A DNA stretch of 9,095 bases from UBA2137 sp037968575 (GCA_037968575.1 JBBKVR010000109.1:1-9095), one strand, 5' to 3'; shown: positions 1-7,238, counted from the stretch's first letter. Notes: generated from the sequence alone by a model not told the origin. Numbers and translations are program-made.

Positions 1-161
1 AACACCAAATAGAAAAGTGCTGCCACGGTGAAGTTCACTTCGCTTGCCATTAAGTGAGAGAGTTGTGATTGGAAATAATCTTTCATGACAATGCCAAGCC
101 AGATGTAATCAATAACCAAAAAGACAACGGCAGTGACAAGATAGGCGACTATGAATTGCAT
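1..161 (-). CDS. DUF2177 family membrane protein (3' part outside window)
   Basis: This is the first 53 codons of a gene that runs off the left edge. It begins with ATG at 161-159, preceded by an AAGGAAA Shine-Dalgarno that lies just after the stop of the hydrolase gene, 12 bp upstream. The N-terminus is a hydrophobic helix (MQFIVAYLVTAVVFLVIDYI) followed by WLG, a short polar stretch with the pattern KDYFQSQLSHLM, and a second hydrophobic segment starting near FTVAALFYLV. This helix, the D-x-x-WLG signature and the loop match my recollection of DUF2177 (COG4852), a small integral inner-membrane family of about 130-140 aa with several helices. Its biochemical role is unknown. It recurs next to CFA-synthase/DUF1365/FAD-oxidoreductase genes, so a part in membrane-lipid modification is inferred. 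It is the last gene visible in the operon. Confidence 0.75.
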   Translation of the reverse strand, partial: MQFIVAYLVTAVVFLVIDYIWLGIVMKDYFQSQLSHLMASEVNFTVAALFYLV

Positions 162-173
162 GAGAGTTTCCTT

Positions 174-1019
174 TTAATATTTTTCAAAAAAGTCCACGAC
201 ATCTTTTAACACAGGAGCCTTACTACGGTAAAACCATGTCAGACTTGCAACAATATCAACGTGGTCGATGTCAGGATAAATTTTAGCCTCAACAATACCA
301 TTCTTTTCTTTGATTCTAGCTTCTAACAAATCAATATTACGCTGCCAGACAGCTTCATCTTTATCGCCCCACAAAAGAAGCATTGGCGGCTCTTTACCTT
401 CTATAAACGTTGTGACTGTCATCTGCGGATAATTCGGTGGCGGTCCAAACATATCTTTTAAATCAGGCGCATCAGGCACAAAATCATAAGGACCTGCCAG
501 ACCTGCAAAGGCCTTAATAATTGAAGTGTTTTTACCCTCAGCTTTTAAGTATCGCTCATCGGCCGTTACCAGTGCGGCAATATGCGCGCCTGATGAATGC
601 CCAGAGACATGAAGTGCATCAGGGTTACCACCATAATCACCGATGTTGTCATGCACCCAAGCAATTGCCTTTGCACCGTCCTCCACAAAAGTTGGAAACT
701 TTACGTTCGGGTATTTACTGTAATCAGCAATGACGGTCACATAATTATTTTTTGCAAATGCCTCGCCAACAAAAGCATACATACCCTTTGAGCCGTCAGT
801 CCAGCGGCCACCATAGAAGAAAACAATGACAGGAAGTTTCTTGTTTTTGGCCTCAGAAGGAACATAGATATCCAGCTTTTGGATTTCTTTATCACCATAA
901 GAAACGTCTTTGATGATTTCTGTATCACTAAATTTCGCGGGAAGGTTGGCAACGCCGACACCGACTTGCGTACACCCCGCCAAAATAAGAGCTATTAATC
1001 CTGAGAGTAACTTTTTCAT
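174..1019 (-). CDS. Alpha/beta-hydrolase (esterase/lipase-like) lipoprotein
   Basis: A 281-aa serine hydrolase, probably an esterase anchored to the envelope. The N-terminus MKKLLSGLIALILAGC is a type II signal peptide with lipobox LAGC, giving lipidation at Cys16. The fold shows the oxyanion-hole region FYGGRW (about 68-73, with Tyr where HGG-type hydrolases usually have His), the nucleophile elbow GHSSG (140-144, Ser142), a GDKDE acid-residue region (about 218-222) and a DIDHVD segment with the likely catalytic His253. This resembles the BD-FAE/alpha-beta-hydrolase-3 group, whose members cleave carboxyl esters. The substrate cannot be told. I chose the ATG at 1019 because it overlaps the upstream CFA-family stop as ATGA, the usual sign of coupled translation. 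A TTG three codons earlier is possible but less likely. Its place between lipid-modifying genes suggests an acyl-ester substrate (inference). Confidence 0.85.
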   Translation of the reverse strand: MKKLLSGLIALILAGCTQVGVGVANLPAKFSDTEIIKDVSYGDKEIQKLDIYVPSEAKNKKLPVIVFFYGGRWTDGSKGMYAFVGEAFAKNNYVTVIADYSKYPNVKFPTFVEDGAKAIAWVHDNIGDYGGNPDALHVSGHSSGAHIAALVTADERYLKAEGKNTSIIKAFAGLAGPYDFVPDAPDLKDMFGPPPNYPQMTVTTFIEGKEPPMLLLWGDKDEAVWQRNIDLLEARIKEKNGIVEAKIYPDIDHVDIVASLTWFYRSKAPVLKDVVDFFEKY

Positions 1020-2191
1020 GCGTGGCAAATTTCTACTTGGCGGACATTTGTGTAGCCCGTTTTAAATGCGGCCGAACAACCTGCTAGATAGAAACGCCAC
1101 AATCTTATGAAATCATCTTCGAAGCCCATCTCTTTGATTTTGTGAGTAACGCCATCAAAGTTCTTAAGCCAAACTGCCAGCGTATGTGCATAATCTTGCC
1201 CAAACTCAAATGACTTCACGGCTTGTAGACCCGCTTTTTTCACTTCGATGTTAAACCGCGATGGGCTGGGCAACATTCCCCCTGGGAATATATATGTCCT
1301 CAAAAAATCTGTATCGTTTTTGTAACGGTCAAAGCTCTTATCTTCAATAGTAATGGTTTGCACAACAGCCTTGCCACCTTCTCTCAGTAGACCTCTCATT
1401 TTGTTGAAATAAGTCGACCAGTATTTTTCACCAACCGCTTCAAACATTTCAATGGAAACGATGTGGTCGTACTTTCCTTCTTGATGACGGTAATCTTCGA
1501 GAACAATTGAGGCGTTATTCTTTAAACGTTGCGTTGCAAACAAATGTTGTTCATCTGAAAGTGTGATCCCTTTAATTTGATAATCCTTGTTGCGTGTATA
1601 TGCTTGGTCAGCAAATCCACCCCATCCACATCCAATCTCCAGAATGCTTCCTGATGTGCTGTCCAACTTATCAATAATGCGGTTATATTTTCTGTTCTGT
1701 GCAATCGCCAAAGGTTCATCTGGCAGGTTATTCATGTCCTCAAATAAGGCTGACGAATACGTCATGGTTTCATCCAACCAGAGTTTATAGAAATCATTTC
1801 CTAAATCGTAATGTGCCATGATGTTCTTACGGCTTCCCTGTAGAGAATTGCGCTTGAACAAATAAGACAAATGATAGAAAAAGCGGTGCATGTAATCCGC
1901 GTTGAAAAACGGATCCAAGATAGGGCGATTTTGAATACTGACGGTCAGTAAGCTTATCAGGTCATTGGTTTCCCAATGCCCTGCGCTGTAATCTTCGGCA
2001 AAACCAATATCACCCTTCGCCATAAGATTCCCAAGAACGCTCCAATCTTTGATAACGATGTTAGCAGCGTGGCCTTCTATCTCACCTTTAAATTCATAAA
2101 TTTTATGGTCTGGAGTCTCAATCTTGAGTGAACCAAATTTTAATTTATCGAGACGCTTTAGTATTTTTTTAAATATAAATTGGTCGAACAT
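1016..2191 (-). CDS. CFA-synthase-family SAM-dependent fatty acid methyltransferase
   Basis: A 391-aa member of the cyclopropane-fatty-acyl-phospholipid synthase family, which moves a methyl or methylene group from S-adenosylmethionine onto double bonds of phospholipid acyl chains at the inner-membrane face. Visible signatures are HYDLGNDFYKLWLDETMTYS (127-146), SAM motif I LEIGCGWGGF (184-193), the post-I strand GITLS (208-212), SIEMFEAVGEKYW (246-258), FLRTYIFPGGMLPS (296-309) and a C-terminal RLWRFYLAGCSAAF (363-376). Length is normal for the family. The open frame extends upstream, but that part overlaps the DUF1365 gene. ATG at 2191 lies 2 bp after the DUF1365 stop and has an AGGAAG ribosome-binding site inside that gene's end. 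In clusters with DUF1365 and a COG2907 oxidoreductase the product may be a methylated or furan fatty acid (UfaM-like) rather than a cyclopropane. Sequence alone does not decide this. Confidence 0.92.
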   Translation of the reverse strand: MFDQFIFKKILKRLDKLKFGSLKIETPDHKIYEFKGEIEGHAANIVIKDWSVLGNLMAKGDIGFAEDYSAGHWETNDLISLLTVSIQNRPILDPFFNADYMHRFFYHLSYLFKRNSLQGSRKNIMAHYDLGNDFYKLWLDETMTYSSALFEDMNNLPDEPLAIAQNRKYNRIIDKLDSTSGSILEIGCGWGGFADQAYTRNKDYQIKGITLSDEQHLFATQRLKNNASIVLEDYRHQEGKYDHIVSIEMFEAVGEKYWSTYFNKMRGLLREGGKAVVQTITIEDKSFDRYKNDTDFLRTYIFPGGMLPSPSRFNIEVKKAGLQAVKSFEFGQDYAHTLAVWLKNFDGVTHKIKEMGFEDDFIRLWRFYLAGCSAAFKTGYTNVRQVEICHA

Positions 2192-2193
2192 AT

Positions 2194-2991
2194 TTAATGT
2201 TGCTTCCTGTTGCTCGTCTTTGCCGTTGTGACCCGCACATCTTTCTGCAAAGGCTTGGATACATATGTGGCGCGCCTGAATAGCAATTTCAAGGCTTGCC
2301 AATGAATTAGTGAAATAGATTTTATTGTCACCAGCGGATATCTCCAAAAAGCACGCCCGCAAGATGTAACCGATAAATCAATAAAATCACCACTTAATGC
2401 TGTAACAAGCTTTTTTCGTTTGCTCTCATCGTAATAATCAATCCACGCACCCATCTTTGATTTAGGTAAACTGAATCTGAATTTATAATGGCCCTCCCGT
2501 TCCAAAAACGGAGAAACATGAAAGACTTTTTGTCCTTCTAAAATATCATCCTTGCCAATTTCTGATTGGTCGTTGTGCGCACAAATATAACTATGCGTCT
2601 CGCCAAATGTATTGTTCACTTCACAAATCACAGCGCGTAATTTTTGAGCCTTATCGTAGCAGTACCAAAGACTGATTGGGTTAAAGACGTAACCAAAAAC
2701 TCTTGGCATAGCGACTAAAACAATTTCACCATCGGCTTTATCAACACCATGGTCTTTCAATATTTTATGCGCCCATATTTTTAAATCCGAACCGTCCCTA
2801 TTTCCATGATCTTTATTGTAGAAACTTAAGAGACCCCAGCGATTGATTTTGAAGTATTTATTCTCAAGAGATTTATCAATTTTTGAGAGTGGCAAGCCCA
2901 GATAATAAATCCCGTAATTAAACGCATTTACCTTTGGAAAAAAGCGTTTATGCATCACACGCCCAAATAAGATTTTTGGTGTCAGCTCCAT
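2194..2991 (-). CDS. DUF1365 family protein
   Basis: A 265-aa protein of the DUF1365 family (COG3496), recognised from conserved blocks: RVMHKRFFPKVNAFNYGIYY near the N-terminus (11-30), MPRVFGYVFNPISLWYCYD (95-113), AVICEVNNTFGETHSY (120-135), KVFHVSPF (155-162) and a basic, partly hydrophobic C-terminal segment HWQALKLLFRR (230-240). Length is usual for the family. No enzymatic activity is established that I can name. The near-constant pairing with a CFA-type methyltransferase and a COG2907 oxidoreductase points to fatty-acid modification or lipid handling. The ATG at 2991 lies inside the end of the upstream FAD gene (10-bp overlap) with no strong Shine-Dalgarno, so it is probably translated by coupling. 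The downstream methyltransferase starts 2 bp after its TAA. Confidence 0.9.
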   Translation of the reverse strand: MELTPKILFGRVMHKRFFPKVNAFNYGIYYLGLPLSKIDKSLENKYFKINRWGLLSFYNKDHGNRDGSDLKIWAHKILKDHGVDKADGEIVLVAMPRVFGYVFNPISLWYCYDKAQKLRAVICEVNNTFGETHSYICAHNDQSEIGKDDILEGQKVFHVSPFLEREGHYKFRFSLPKSKMGAWIDYYDESKRKKLVTALSGDFIDLSVTSCGRAFWRYPLVTIKSISLIHWQALKLLFRRATYVSKPLQKDVRVTTAKTSNRKQH

Positions 2992-4226
2992 GGGATTTTC
3001 ACATCCATTTTTTCTAAAATACGAGCGGCACTCAAAATTCCATCTTCATGAAATCCGTAGCGTTGATACGCGCCAACAAACCAAAATCTATCTGTCCCTT
3101 GTATTTCATCAATTCTTTCTTGCGCCTCAATAGCGCCTTTATCAAATACAGGATGATTAAAGTGATGAGTATTATATGAGTATTTAGGTTCTTTTTCAGG
3201 ATTGAGTGTGATGATTACAGTCGTTTCAGTTTTCAAATTTTGGAGGTTGTTCATCCAATAACTGAGTGACACATTACCAGACTCATCTTGTTTGCTCTCA
3301 GATAAATAAACCCAACTCGCCCAGCATGATTTATCACTCGGCATAAAATTCAAATCGGAATGCACAACAACCTTGTTGTTCTGATAAGTGAATGCGCCAA
3401 GGATATCCTTTTCTTTTTTCGTTGGTTTCTCTAATATTTTTAATGCTTGATCAGCATGACATGCAAACACAACTTCATCGAAAGTCTCTCTAGAACCATC
3501 TTCTGCATGAACAGTCACACCATCATCTTCACGTTCAACTTTCTGAACACCACAGGATAATTTTATCTTGTCTAGGAAACTTTCACTCAGGCGTTTCACA
3601 TACTCACTGGAGCCTCCTGTAACCGTGTACCATTGTGGTTGGTCATTAATAGTCAGAAGTCCGTGATTTTGGAAGAACCTGACAAAAGTCTTTGCGGGAA
3701 AACCTTCAATTTTACTAATTGGGCAACTCCAAATCGCTGCACCCATGGCCTGTAAATAATAATTTCGAAACCACATCCCCATTTTCAATTCATCCAAACA
3801 TTGGGCAATTGTGATATCTGTACTTTTATCCAGATAGCCCTCAGCATGCTTATTAAATTTAATGATATCGAATAGCATCTTCCAATAGTGTGGGCGCACC
3901 AAATTCTGAAAACGCCTAAACACGTTCTTGCTGGAATATTGGAGCCAGCCGTTGGCAATATCTGCGCCAAAGGACATGTCACTTTTCTCAACTGGGACTT
4001 TGAGGTGTTCGAACAAAGCGGTGAGGTGCGGGTAATTTCTGTAGTTGAAAACGATGAAACCTGTATCAACAGGCACAGATTTATCATCAATATTTAATTC
4101 AATCGTACGACTGTGACCACCTAGATAGTCATTCTTCTCATAGAGAATGATATTATGCCCTGCTTGATGAAGGGCGTATGCTGTGGAAAGGCCAGATATC
4201 CCTGAACCAATGATTGCAATTTTCAT
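2982..4226 (-). CDS. FAD-dependent oxidoreductase (COG2907, amine-oxidase-like)
   Basis: A 414-aa flavoprotein and first gene of the lipid operon. It opens directly on a Rossmann dinucleotide-binding motif: IAIIGSGISGLS with GxGxxG at residues 7-12, the acidic strand end E30, then LGGHSRT (35-41), typical of FAD-containing amine-oxidase-like enzymes. VDTGFIVFNYRNYPHL (53-68) and the C-terminal FAD-closing motif FVGAYQRYGFHEDGILSAAR (383-402) are characteristic of the COG2907 subgroup found beside CFA-type methyltransferases. The likely role is oxidation or desaturation of a phospholipid acyl chain. It is not an amine oxidase by evidence. The start is fixed: an in-frame TAG sits three codons upstream of the ATG, and the Rossmann fold begins at residue 2. 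The 5' flank (GTACCTC before ATG) has no Shine-Dalgarno, unusual for the first gene of an operon. Confidence 0.92.
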   Translation of the reverse strand: MKIAIIGSGISGLSTAYALHQAGHNIILYEKNDYLGGHSRTIELNIDDKSVPVDTGFIVFNYRNYPHLTALFEHLKVPVEKSDMSFGADIANGWLQYSSKNVFRRFQNLVRPHYWKMLFDIIKFNKHAEGYLDKSTDITIAQCLDELKMGMWFRNYYLQAMGAAIWSCPISKIEGFPAKTFVRFFQNHGLLTINDQPQWYTVTGGSSEYVKRLSESFLDKIKLSCGVQKVEREDDGVTVHAEDGSRETFDEVVFACHADQALKILEKPTKKEKDILGAFTYQNNKVVVHSDLNFMPSDKSCWASWVYLSESKQDESGNVSLSYWMNNLQNLKTETTVIITLNPEKEPKYSYNTHHFNHPVFDKGAIEAQERIDEIQGTDRFWFVGAYQRYGFHEDGILSAARILEKMDVKIPWS

Positions 4227-4233
4227 GAGGTAC

Positions 4234-4262
4234 TATTTAGAGCAAACGGCATCCAAAGTCAT
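4234..4262 (-). promoter_or_regulatory. Weak candidate promoter for the lipid operon
   Basis: In the 50-bp gap before the FAD oxidoreductase, the minus strand shows ATGACT (4262-4257, 4 of 6 to TTGACA), a 17-bp spacer and TAAATA (4239-4234, 3 of 6 to TATAAT). Transcription from it would begin at or next to the A of the ATG at 4226, fitting a leaderless message and the missing Shine-Dalgarno. The match is poor and chance is possible. I saw no clear ECF/RpoE-ChrR-type promoter (a TGATCC-like -35), which controls some related clusters. Confidence 0.22.
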
Positions 4263-4269
4263 GGGAGAA

Positions 4270-4294
4270 AGGAAAATTAACCCTGAGAAAGGGT
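4270..4294 (-). terminator. Weak intrinsic terminator overlapping the stop of the 542-aa gene
   Basis: On the minus strand the last codons form a 5-bp stem, ACCCT (4294-4290), loop TTCTC, AGGGT (4284-4280), followed by TAATTTTCC, which includes the stop codon. The stem is short and the T-tract is interrupted, so termination would be partial. If it fails, the 542-aa gene and the lipid operon could share a transcript. Confidence 0.3.
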
Positions 4295-5905
4295 ATTCAT
4301 ATATTCTAAGTCGGCTTCTACTTGAACATTTGTCGGATCAAGATCCTGTGCAGCTTCAAGCAATTGCCCCTGCAATTCTAAGTTACCATCTAATCCCGCA
4401 GCAAAAGAGTAATCTTTGATAATCTGGGCACGAATTTCGTCCGAAGCCTCAGGATTATTCAGAATATCTTCCTGCCAAGAATAATCCCAACCTGCAGCCT
4501 CAGCAGCACTCGTGTCTACCTGTCCAACCAAATCGGAAAGAGAGGTTTCAACAGGCACAAGTGCTTCCGTAGGCGCATCTGGTTCAGCATTCACTGTAGG
4601 CTCAGGCGATGTTACTTCAGGAGGCACATCAACATTTCCTGCTGGTGCATCATTGCCAGTAAACCAATCTTCAATTCCAAGACCTTCACCCAATCCGAAA
4701 GTGGCCACTGATATAACTGAAGATATAGCCATGTTCTTACCCATTTTTGTAAAGCTTAAACGTCTTTGCTCTTTTACTGAATTCATGACTTCTTTGACAA
4801 CAGCTACCGCAGGAACAGCGGCAAAGGCCACGGGTGAGAAAGCCGAAGCCGTAGCACCAACACCTACTGATGCTACTAATGTAAAGGTTGTTGAGAGTGG
4901 TTTCTCACGAAAATTTCTCACTGTGCTTTTTGCTGCATTATTAAACGTATTTTTAACAACGCTCACATCATGGCGAAGATTTTTTTCAAAATTTTCTACA
5001 GCATTGGAAACAGCACTACCAAAAGCCCTTTTTGCGATGCCACCTAATCTTCCAGCTAGTTTTCTAAAACCTGTTTTTTCAGGTTCCGGAGGAAGTCCCA
5101 AAAAATCCCTGTTAGGCTCATCGGCATAATCAGCATCATCAATAACTGGCCTTCCATCGGTAGGGTTATTATCTTGCTCAACCACAACAGGAGCAATAGG
5201 TTCGCTTTCAGGTTTGCTTAGATCAAGATTGTTTATCTTGTCTAACCTCTTTTCACCAACCCCTGTTAAACTCTCCATTTTATTTTTAAGTTCAGTGAAA
5301 CTTTTTCTTAATGTACGTGAAAGTTTATGTGAAAGTAGACCTGCGCTTGCAATTAACATCGTAGATTTATCTCTCAACGTTTCTTTAGGCTTTATTACGT
5401 CTGCGAGTTCTTCACCACGACCTTCTACGGTGACTACAGGTTCTTTCGGCTTGAATGGGAATGGTATGACTACAGGCTCAAAATCACGAACAGATTCTTC
5501 CATATCATCGGTAAGATCCAAAACATAGTCCTGGGACAAAAATGCAGCAGCTTTGTCTGTGATAGAAGAAAAATTTAATCCAGTTTCACCATACAGAGGC
5601 TCATCCAAGACACACAACAGATAGTTATGAAGACAGTTAACGTTTGGAAGAGAGTCTACTTCTCCTCTTAAAATTGTCAAATTTCCAACAACCTCATCTG
5701 ATAGAGCCCCATCAATTTTTTGTTGAATGAGCGCTTTAGCGTTAGACTTTAAGCTTTCTAAAAACTCGGCTTCTTCTTGCCCTAATTCCTGATTTTCCTG
5801 CACAGCGTCTAGTTTTAGAAGTTCACCTACACCTATAAAACGAGGTGCAGGCAAAAGCTCATCCTGTACGTTTCTCCATGGCCATTTTAAATTTAGTATT
5901 CCCAT
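4277..5905 (-). CDS. Hypothetical protein with central hydrophobic segments, unknown function
   Basis: I do not recognise this 542-aa protein. It has no signal peptide. Residues about 1-145 look globular and acidic (EEAEFLESLKSNAKALIQQ helix; a cysteine pair NCLHNYLLC near 90-98). Residues about 145-280 are low-complexity, charged and proline-containing, with a basic helical stretch around 192-210. Residues 280-335 are basic and amphipathic. A long alanine/valine-rich hydrophobic segment at about 338-372 and a shorter one at 391-410 could form a membrane hairpin. Then follows a proline/glutamate-rich linker (about 420-455) and an acidic helical tail. ATG at 5905 is preferred to an in-frame TTG at 5941 because the usable AT-rich promoter region would otherwise be coding. 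The Shine-Dalgarno is weak. It lies 50 bp upstream of the lipid operon and divergent from the broken cyclotransferase gene. Either a membrane-associated or a structural role is possible. Confidence 0.75.
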   Translation of the reverse strand: MGILNLKWPWRNVQDELLPAPRFIGVGELLKLDAVQENQELGQEEAEFLESLKSNAKALIQQKIDGALSDEVVGNLTILRGEVDSLPNVNCLHNYLLCVLDEPLYGETGLNFSSITDKAAAFLSQDYVLDLTDDMEESVRDFEPVVIPFPFKPKEPVVTVEGRGEELADVIKPKETLRDKSTMLIASAGLLSHKLSRTLRKSFTELKNKMESLTGVGEKRLDKINNLDLSKPESEPIAPVVVEQDNNPTDGRPVIDDADYADEPNRDFLGLPPEPEKTGFRKLAGRLGGIAKRAFGSAVSNAVENFEKNLRHDVSVVKNTFNNAAKSTVRNFREKPLSTTFTLVASVGVGATASAFSPVAFAAVPAVAVVKEVMNSVKEQRRLSFTKMGKNMAISSVISVATFGLGEGLGIEDWFTGNDAPAGNVDVPPEVTSPEPTVNAEPDAPTEALVPVETSLSDLVGQVDTSAAEAAGWDYSWQEDILNNPEASDEIRAQIIKDYSFAAGLDGNLELQGQLLEAAQDLDPTNVQVEADLEYMNTLSQG

Positions 5906-5923
5906 GCGCCGCAACTTATATAT

Positions 5924-5951
5924 AAAATATGGAAAATGCAAGAAAATTCAA
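5924..5951 (-). promoter_or_regulatory. Candidate sigma70-type promoter for the 542-aa gene
   Basis: The 94-bp gap between the divergent genes is very AT-rich. On the minus strand TTGAAT (5951-5946) is followed after 16 bp by TATTTT (5929-5924), about 20 bp upstream of the ATG at 5905. Several shifted -10 choices exist in the same T/A run, so the exact element is uncertain. No clear promoter for the plus-strand gene at 6000 was found in the same gap. Confidence 0.3.
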
Positions 5952-5999
5952 GCTGTTTTGAGCTTTAAAATATCACCAAAATCTATTATTAAGACCATA

Positions 6000-6605
6000 A
6001 TGGATGAAAAAATTACAATTATCGGACTAGGCTCTCTGCTTTGCGAAAATTCAGCGCGCAAGACTTGCCCCTAACTCTCCAATTTTCGTCATGCAAAAAC
6101 AGCAAGGTATAAAAGAATATTTAATAAAACTGATTCCTTCCGTGTGCGCGCCAATGACATCCCCAAGGACAGGAAAGATTATGCGTGTTTAAGTGCAGTT
6201 CCGGATGCCAGAATCAAAAAAATGTATGTCTCCGTGTTTGATATTCCGCTCAGTAATTGGCCGGCACTATTGGATAGAGAATTTGAATACCGCCTTGTTA
6301 ATATTCCTTTTAAAGAACTGAAAACAGGAAAGAAAGGTGAGGGTGTTGTCTGTATGGGTGATTACGATAATGACTTTGAGTGTGAGCAAATTACCGCATC
6401 TGACCCTATCCGCTTCAAAAGATGGAAAGAGTTTAAGGATAAATATCAAGGACCTATGTGGAGATGTGATTTAGAACCCTGCCCCACTTATCTTTCAAGA
6501 TGCATCGAGACAATAAAAAGCAAGCAACCTGAATTTCTGGATAATTTTCTTGATACCACCTTTACAGGTGACGAAAGGTCGATAAGGGAATATTTGAACC
6601 CATAG
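6000..6605 (+). pseudogene. Gamma-glutamylcyclotransferase-like gene broken by one in-frame TAA
   Basis: Reading from ATG at 6000, the frame gives an N-terminal strand with IIGLGSLL and ENSARKTCP, then TAA at 6072-6074 (codon 25). It continues in the same frame with LSNFRHAKTARYKRIF and stays open to TAG at 6603-6605, 201 codons in all. The GLGSLL motif matches the YGSLL-type substrate loop of the gamma-glutamylcyclotransferase fold, and LDREFEYRLVNIPF (about 91-104) carries the acidic region expected to hold the catalytic Glu. The C-terminal CPTYLSRCI and REYLNP also resemble the bacterial homologues I remember (…SARSTFP…NFR…YRRVF…). The family handles gamma-glutamyl peptides such as glutathione breakdown products. 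A restart at GTG 6144 would give 153 aa lacking the substrate loop, so it is probably inactive. It is the only plus-strand gene. A sequencing error or readthrough cannot be excluded. Confidence 0.7.
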
Positions 6606-6607
6606 AA

Positions 6608-6643
6608 ACTGTTTAAACAACTTAGACCGCAAGTTCAAACAGT
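6608..6643. terminator. Bulged hairpin between convergent genes, possible bidirectional terminator
   Basis: ACTGTTT (6608-6614) pairs with AAACAGT (6637-6643). Inside, AACTT pairs with AAGTT around loop AGACCGC, with AAAC bulged on one side and C on the other. It sits between the ends of the plus-strand cyclotransferase remnant (6605) and the minus-strand lipoprotein gene (6664), where a two-way terminator is expected. Neither side has a strong U-tract, so the call is tentative. Confidence 0.4.
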
Positions 6644-6663
6644 ACTAAACTAAACTTAACTTA

Positions 6664-7179
6664 TTATTCAGGCTGAGGGACAAGAACAGCATTCCTTGGA
6701 CGGGCTATTCTATTAATTGCGTCTTGGTTATCTTGGATAAAGCCATCCAGTTGATTGGGCTGAATAACCACAACTGTCTGGTTTTCTATTCCAAGAAGAG
6801 TTAAGTCTTCACCTCTTAATATAAGCGTTTGTCTGTTATCGCGCGCGTCAATAATTTGTCTAGCCAAGGTAAATTTTCTAGCTCCATCTGGAGTTTGATT
6901 TATAAATCTTGGTCGGAAATCATTTACAACTTGCTGGTCTGTCATACGACTTAACCCATACTCAGCAATTAAAACTTCATCAAGAGAACCGTTCCCAAGA
7001 TTGGAAGCGCTCAATGAACCTAGAGCCAAGAAATTTTGTAGGTCTACCGCACCATGGCAATCTTGTGGAACTTCGTAGATAAGACAACCTTGCTCGGACG
7101 ACTGCATCGTAACACAAGCCGATGTAGTAAACGCACTGGCAGCAGCTACACAAGTCAAAACTTTTCTATTAATCGCCAT
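6664..7179 (-). CDS. Small exported protein, probable lipoprotein, unknown function
   Basis: A 171-aa protein I do not recognise. The N-terminus MAINRKVLTCVAAASAFTTSAC is an export signal, with a possible but non-ideal lipobox (TSAC, lacking the usual Leu at -3) that would lipidate Cys22. The mature part begins VTMQSSEQGC, has a second cysteine-containing motif QDCHG, a mixed alpha/beta region with GEDLTLLGIENQTVVVIQP (about 122-140), and ends in LVPQPE. There are no transmembrane segments after the signal. The ATG at 7179 has a strong GAGGA ribosome-binding site 7 nt upstream, and a perfect consensus promoter lies just before that. It is therefore a separately and probably strongly expressed gene although it follows the transpeptidase-like gene. 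A periplasmic or envelope role is inferred from the signal alone. Confidence 0.8.
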   Translation of the reverse strand: MAINRKVLTCVAAASAFTTSACVTMQSSEQGCLIYEVPQDCHGAVDLQNFLALGSLSASNLGNGSLDEVLIAEYGLSRMTDQQVVNDFRPRFINQTPDGARKFTLARQIIDARDNRQTLILRGEDLTLLGIENQTVVVIQPNQLDGFIQDNQDAINRIARPRNAVLVPQPE

Positions 7180-7209
7180 ACATCTATCCTCATTTAAAAT
7201 CCAGAAAAT

Positions 7210-7238
7210 ATTATAACTTAATATATTTATTATGTCAA
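7210..7238 (-). promoter_or_regulatory. Perfect-consensus sigma70 promoter for the 171-aa lipoprotein gene
   Basis: On the minus strand TTGACA (7238-7233), a 17-bp AT-rich spacer and TATAAT (7215-7210) match the housekeeping consensus at all twelve positions with optimal spacing. The -35 box directly abuts the TAA of the upstream gene (7241-7239). Predicted transcription starts near 7203, giving a leader of about 24 nt that contains the GAGGA ribosome-binding site at 7191-7187. No operator-like palindrome is obvious. Confidence 0.85.

Noticed and set aside
2192..2362. N-terminal extension of the CFA-family gene by 57 codons
   Set aside because: The extension overlaps the DUF1365 C-terminus out of frame and lacks family similarity. 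ATG 2191 with AGGAAG upstream gives the normal family length.
4183..4419. 78-aa plus-strand frame crossing the gap between the FAD and 542-aa genes
   Set aside because: It overlaps both coding ends antisense, has no recognisable motif, and the gap holds more plausible minus-strand signals.
4512..5129. 205-aa open frame on the plus strand
   Set aside because: It lies wholly antisense to the 542-aa gene, is Ser/Thr/Ala low-complexity from the reversed reading, and has no plausible promoter or ribosome-binding site.
6613..6618. GTTTAAAC palindromes at 6611-6618 and at the right edge as a possible site-specific element
   Set aside because: Two 8-bp AT-rich palindromes are expected by chance in this composition. 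The first is better explained as part of a hairpin between convergent genes.
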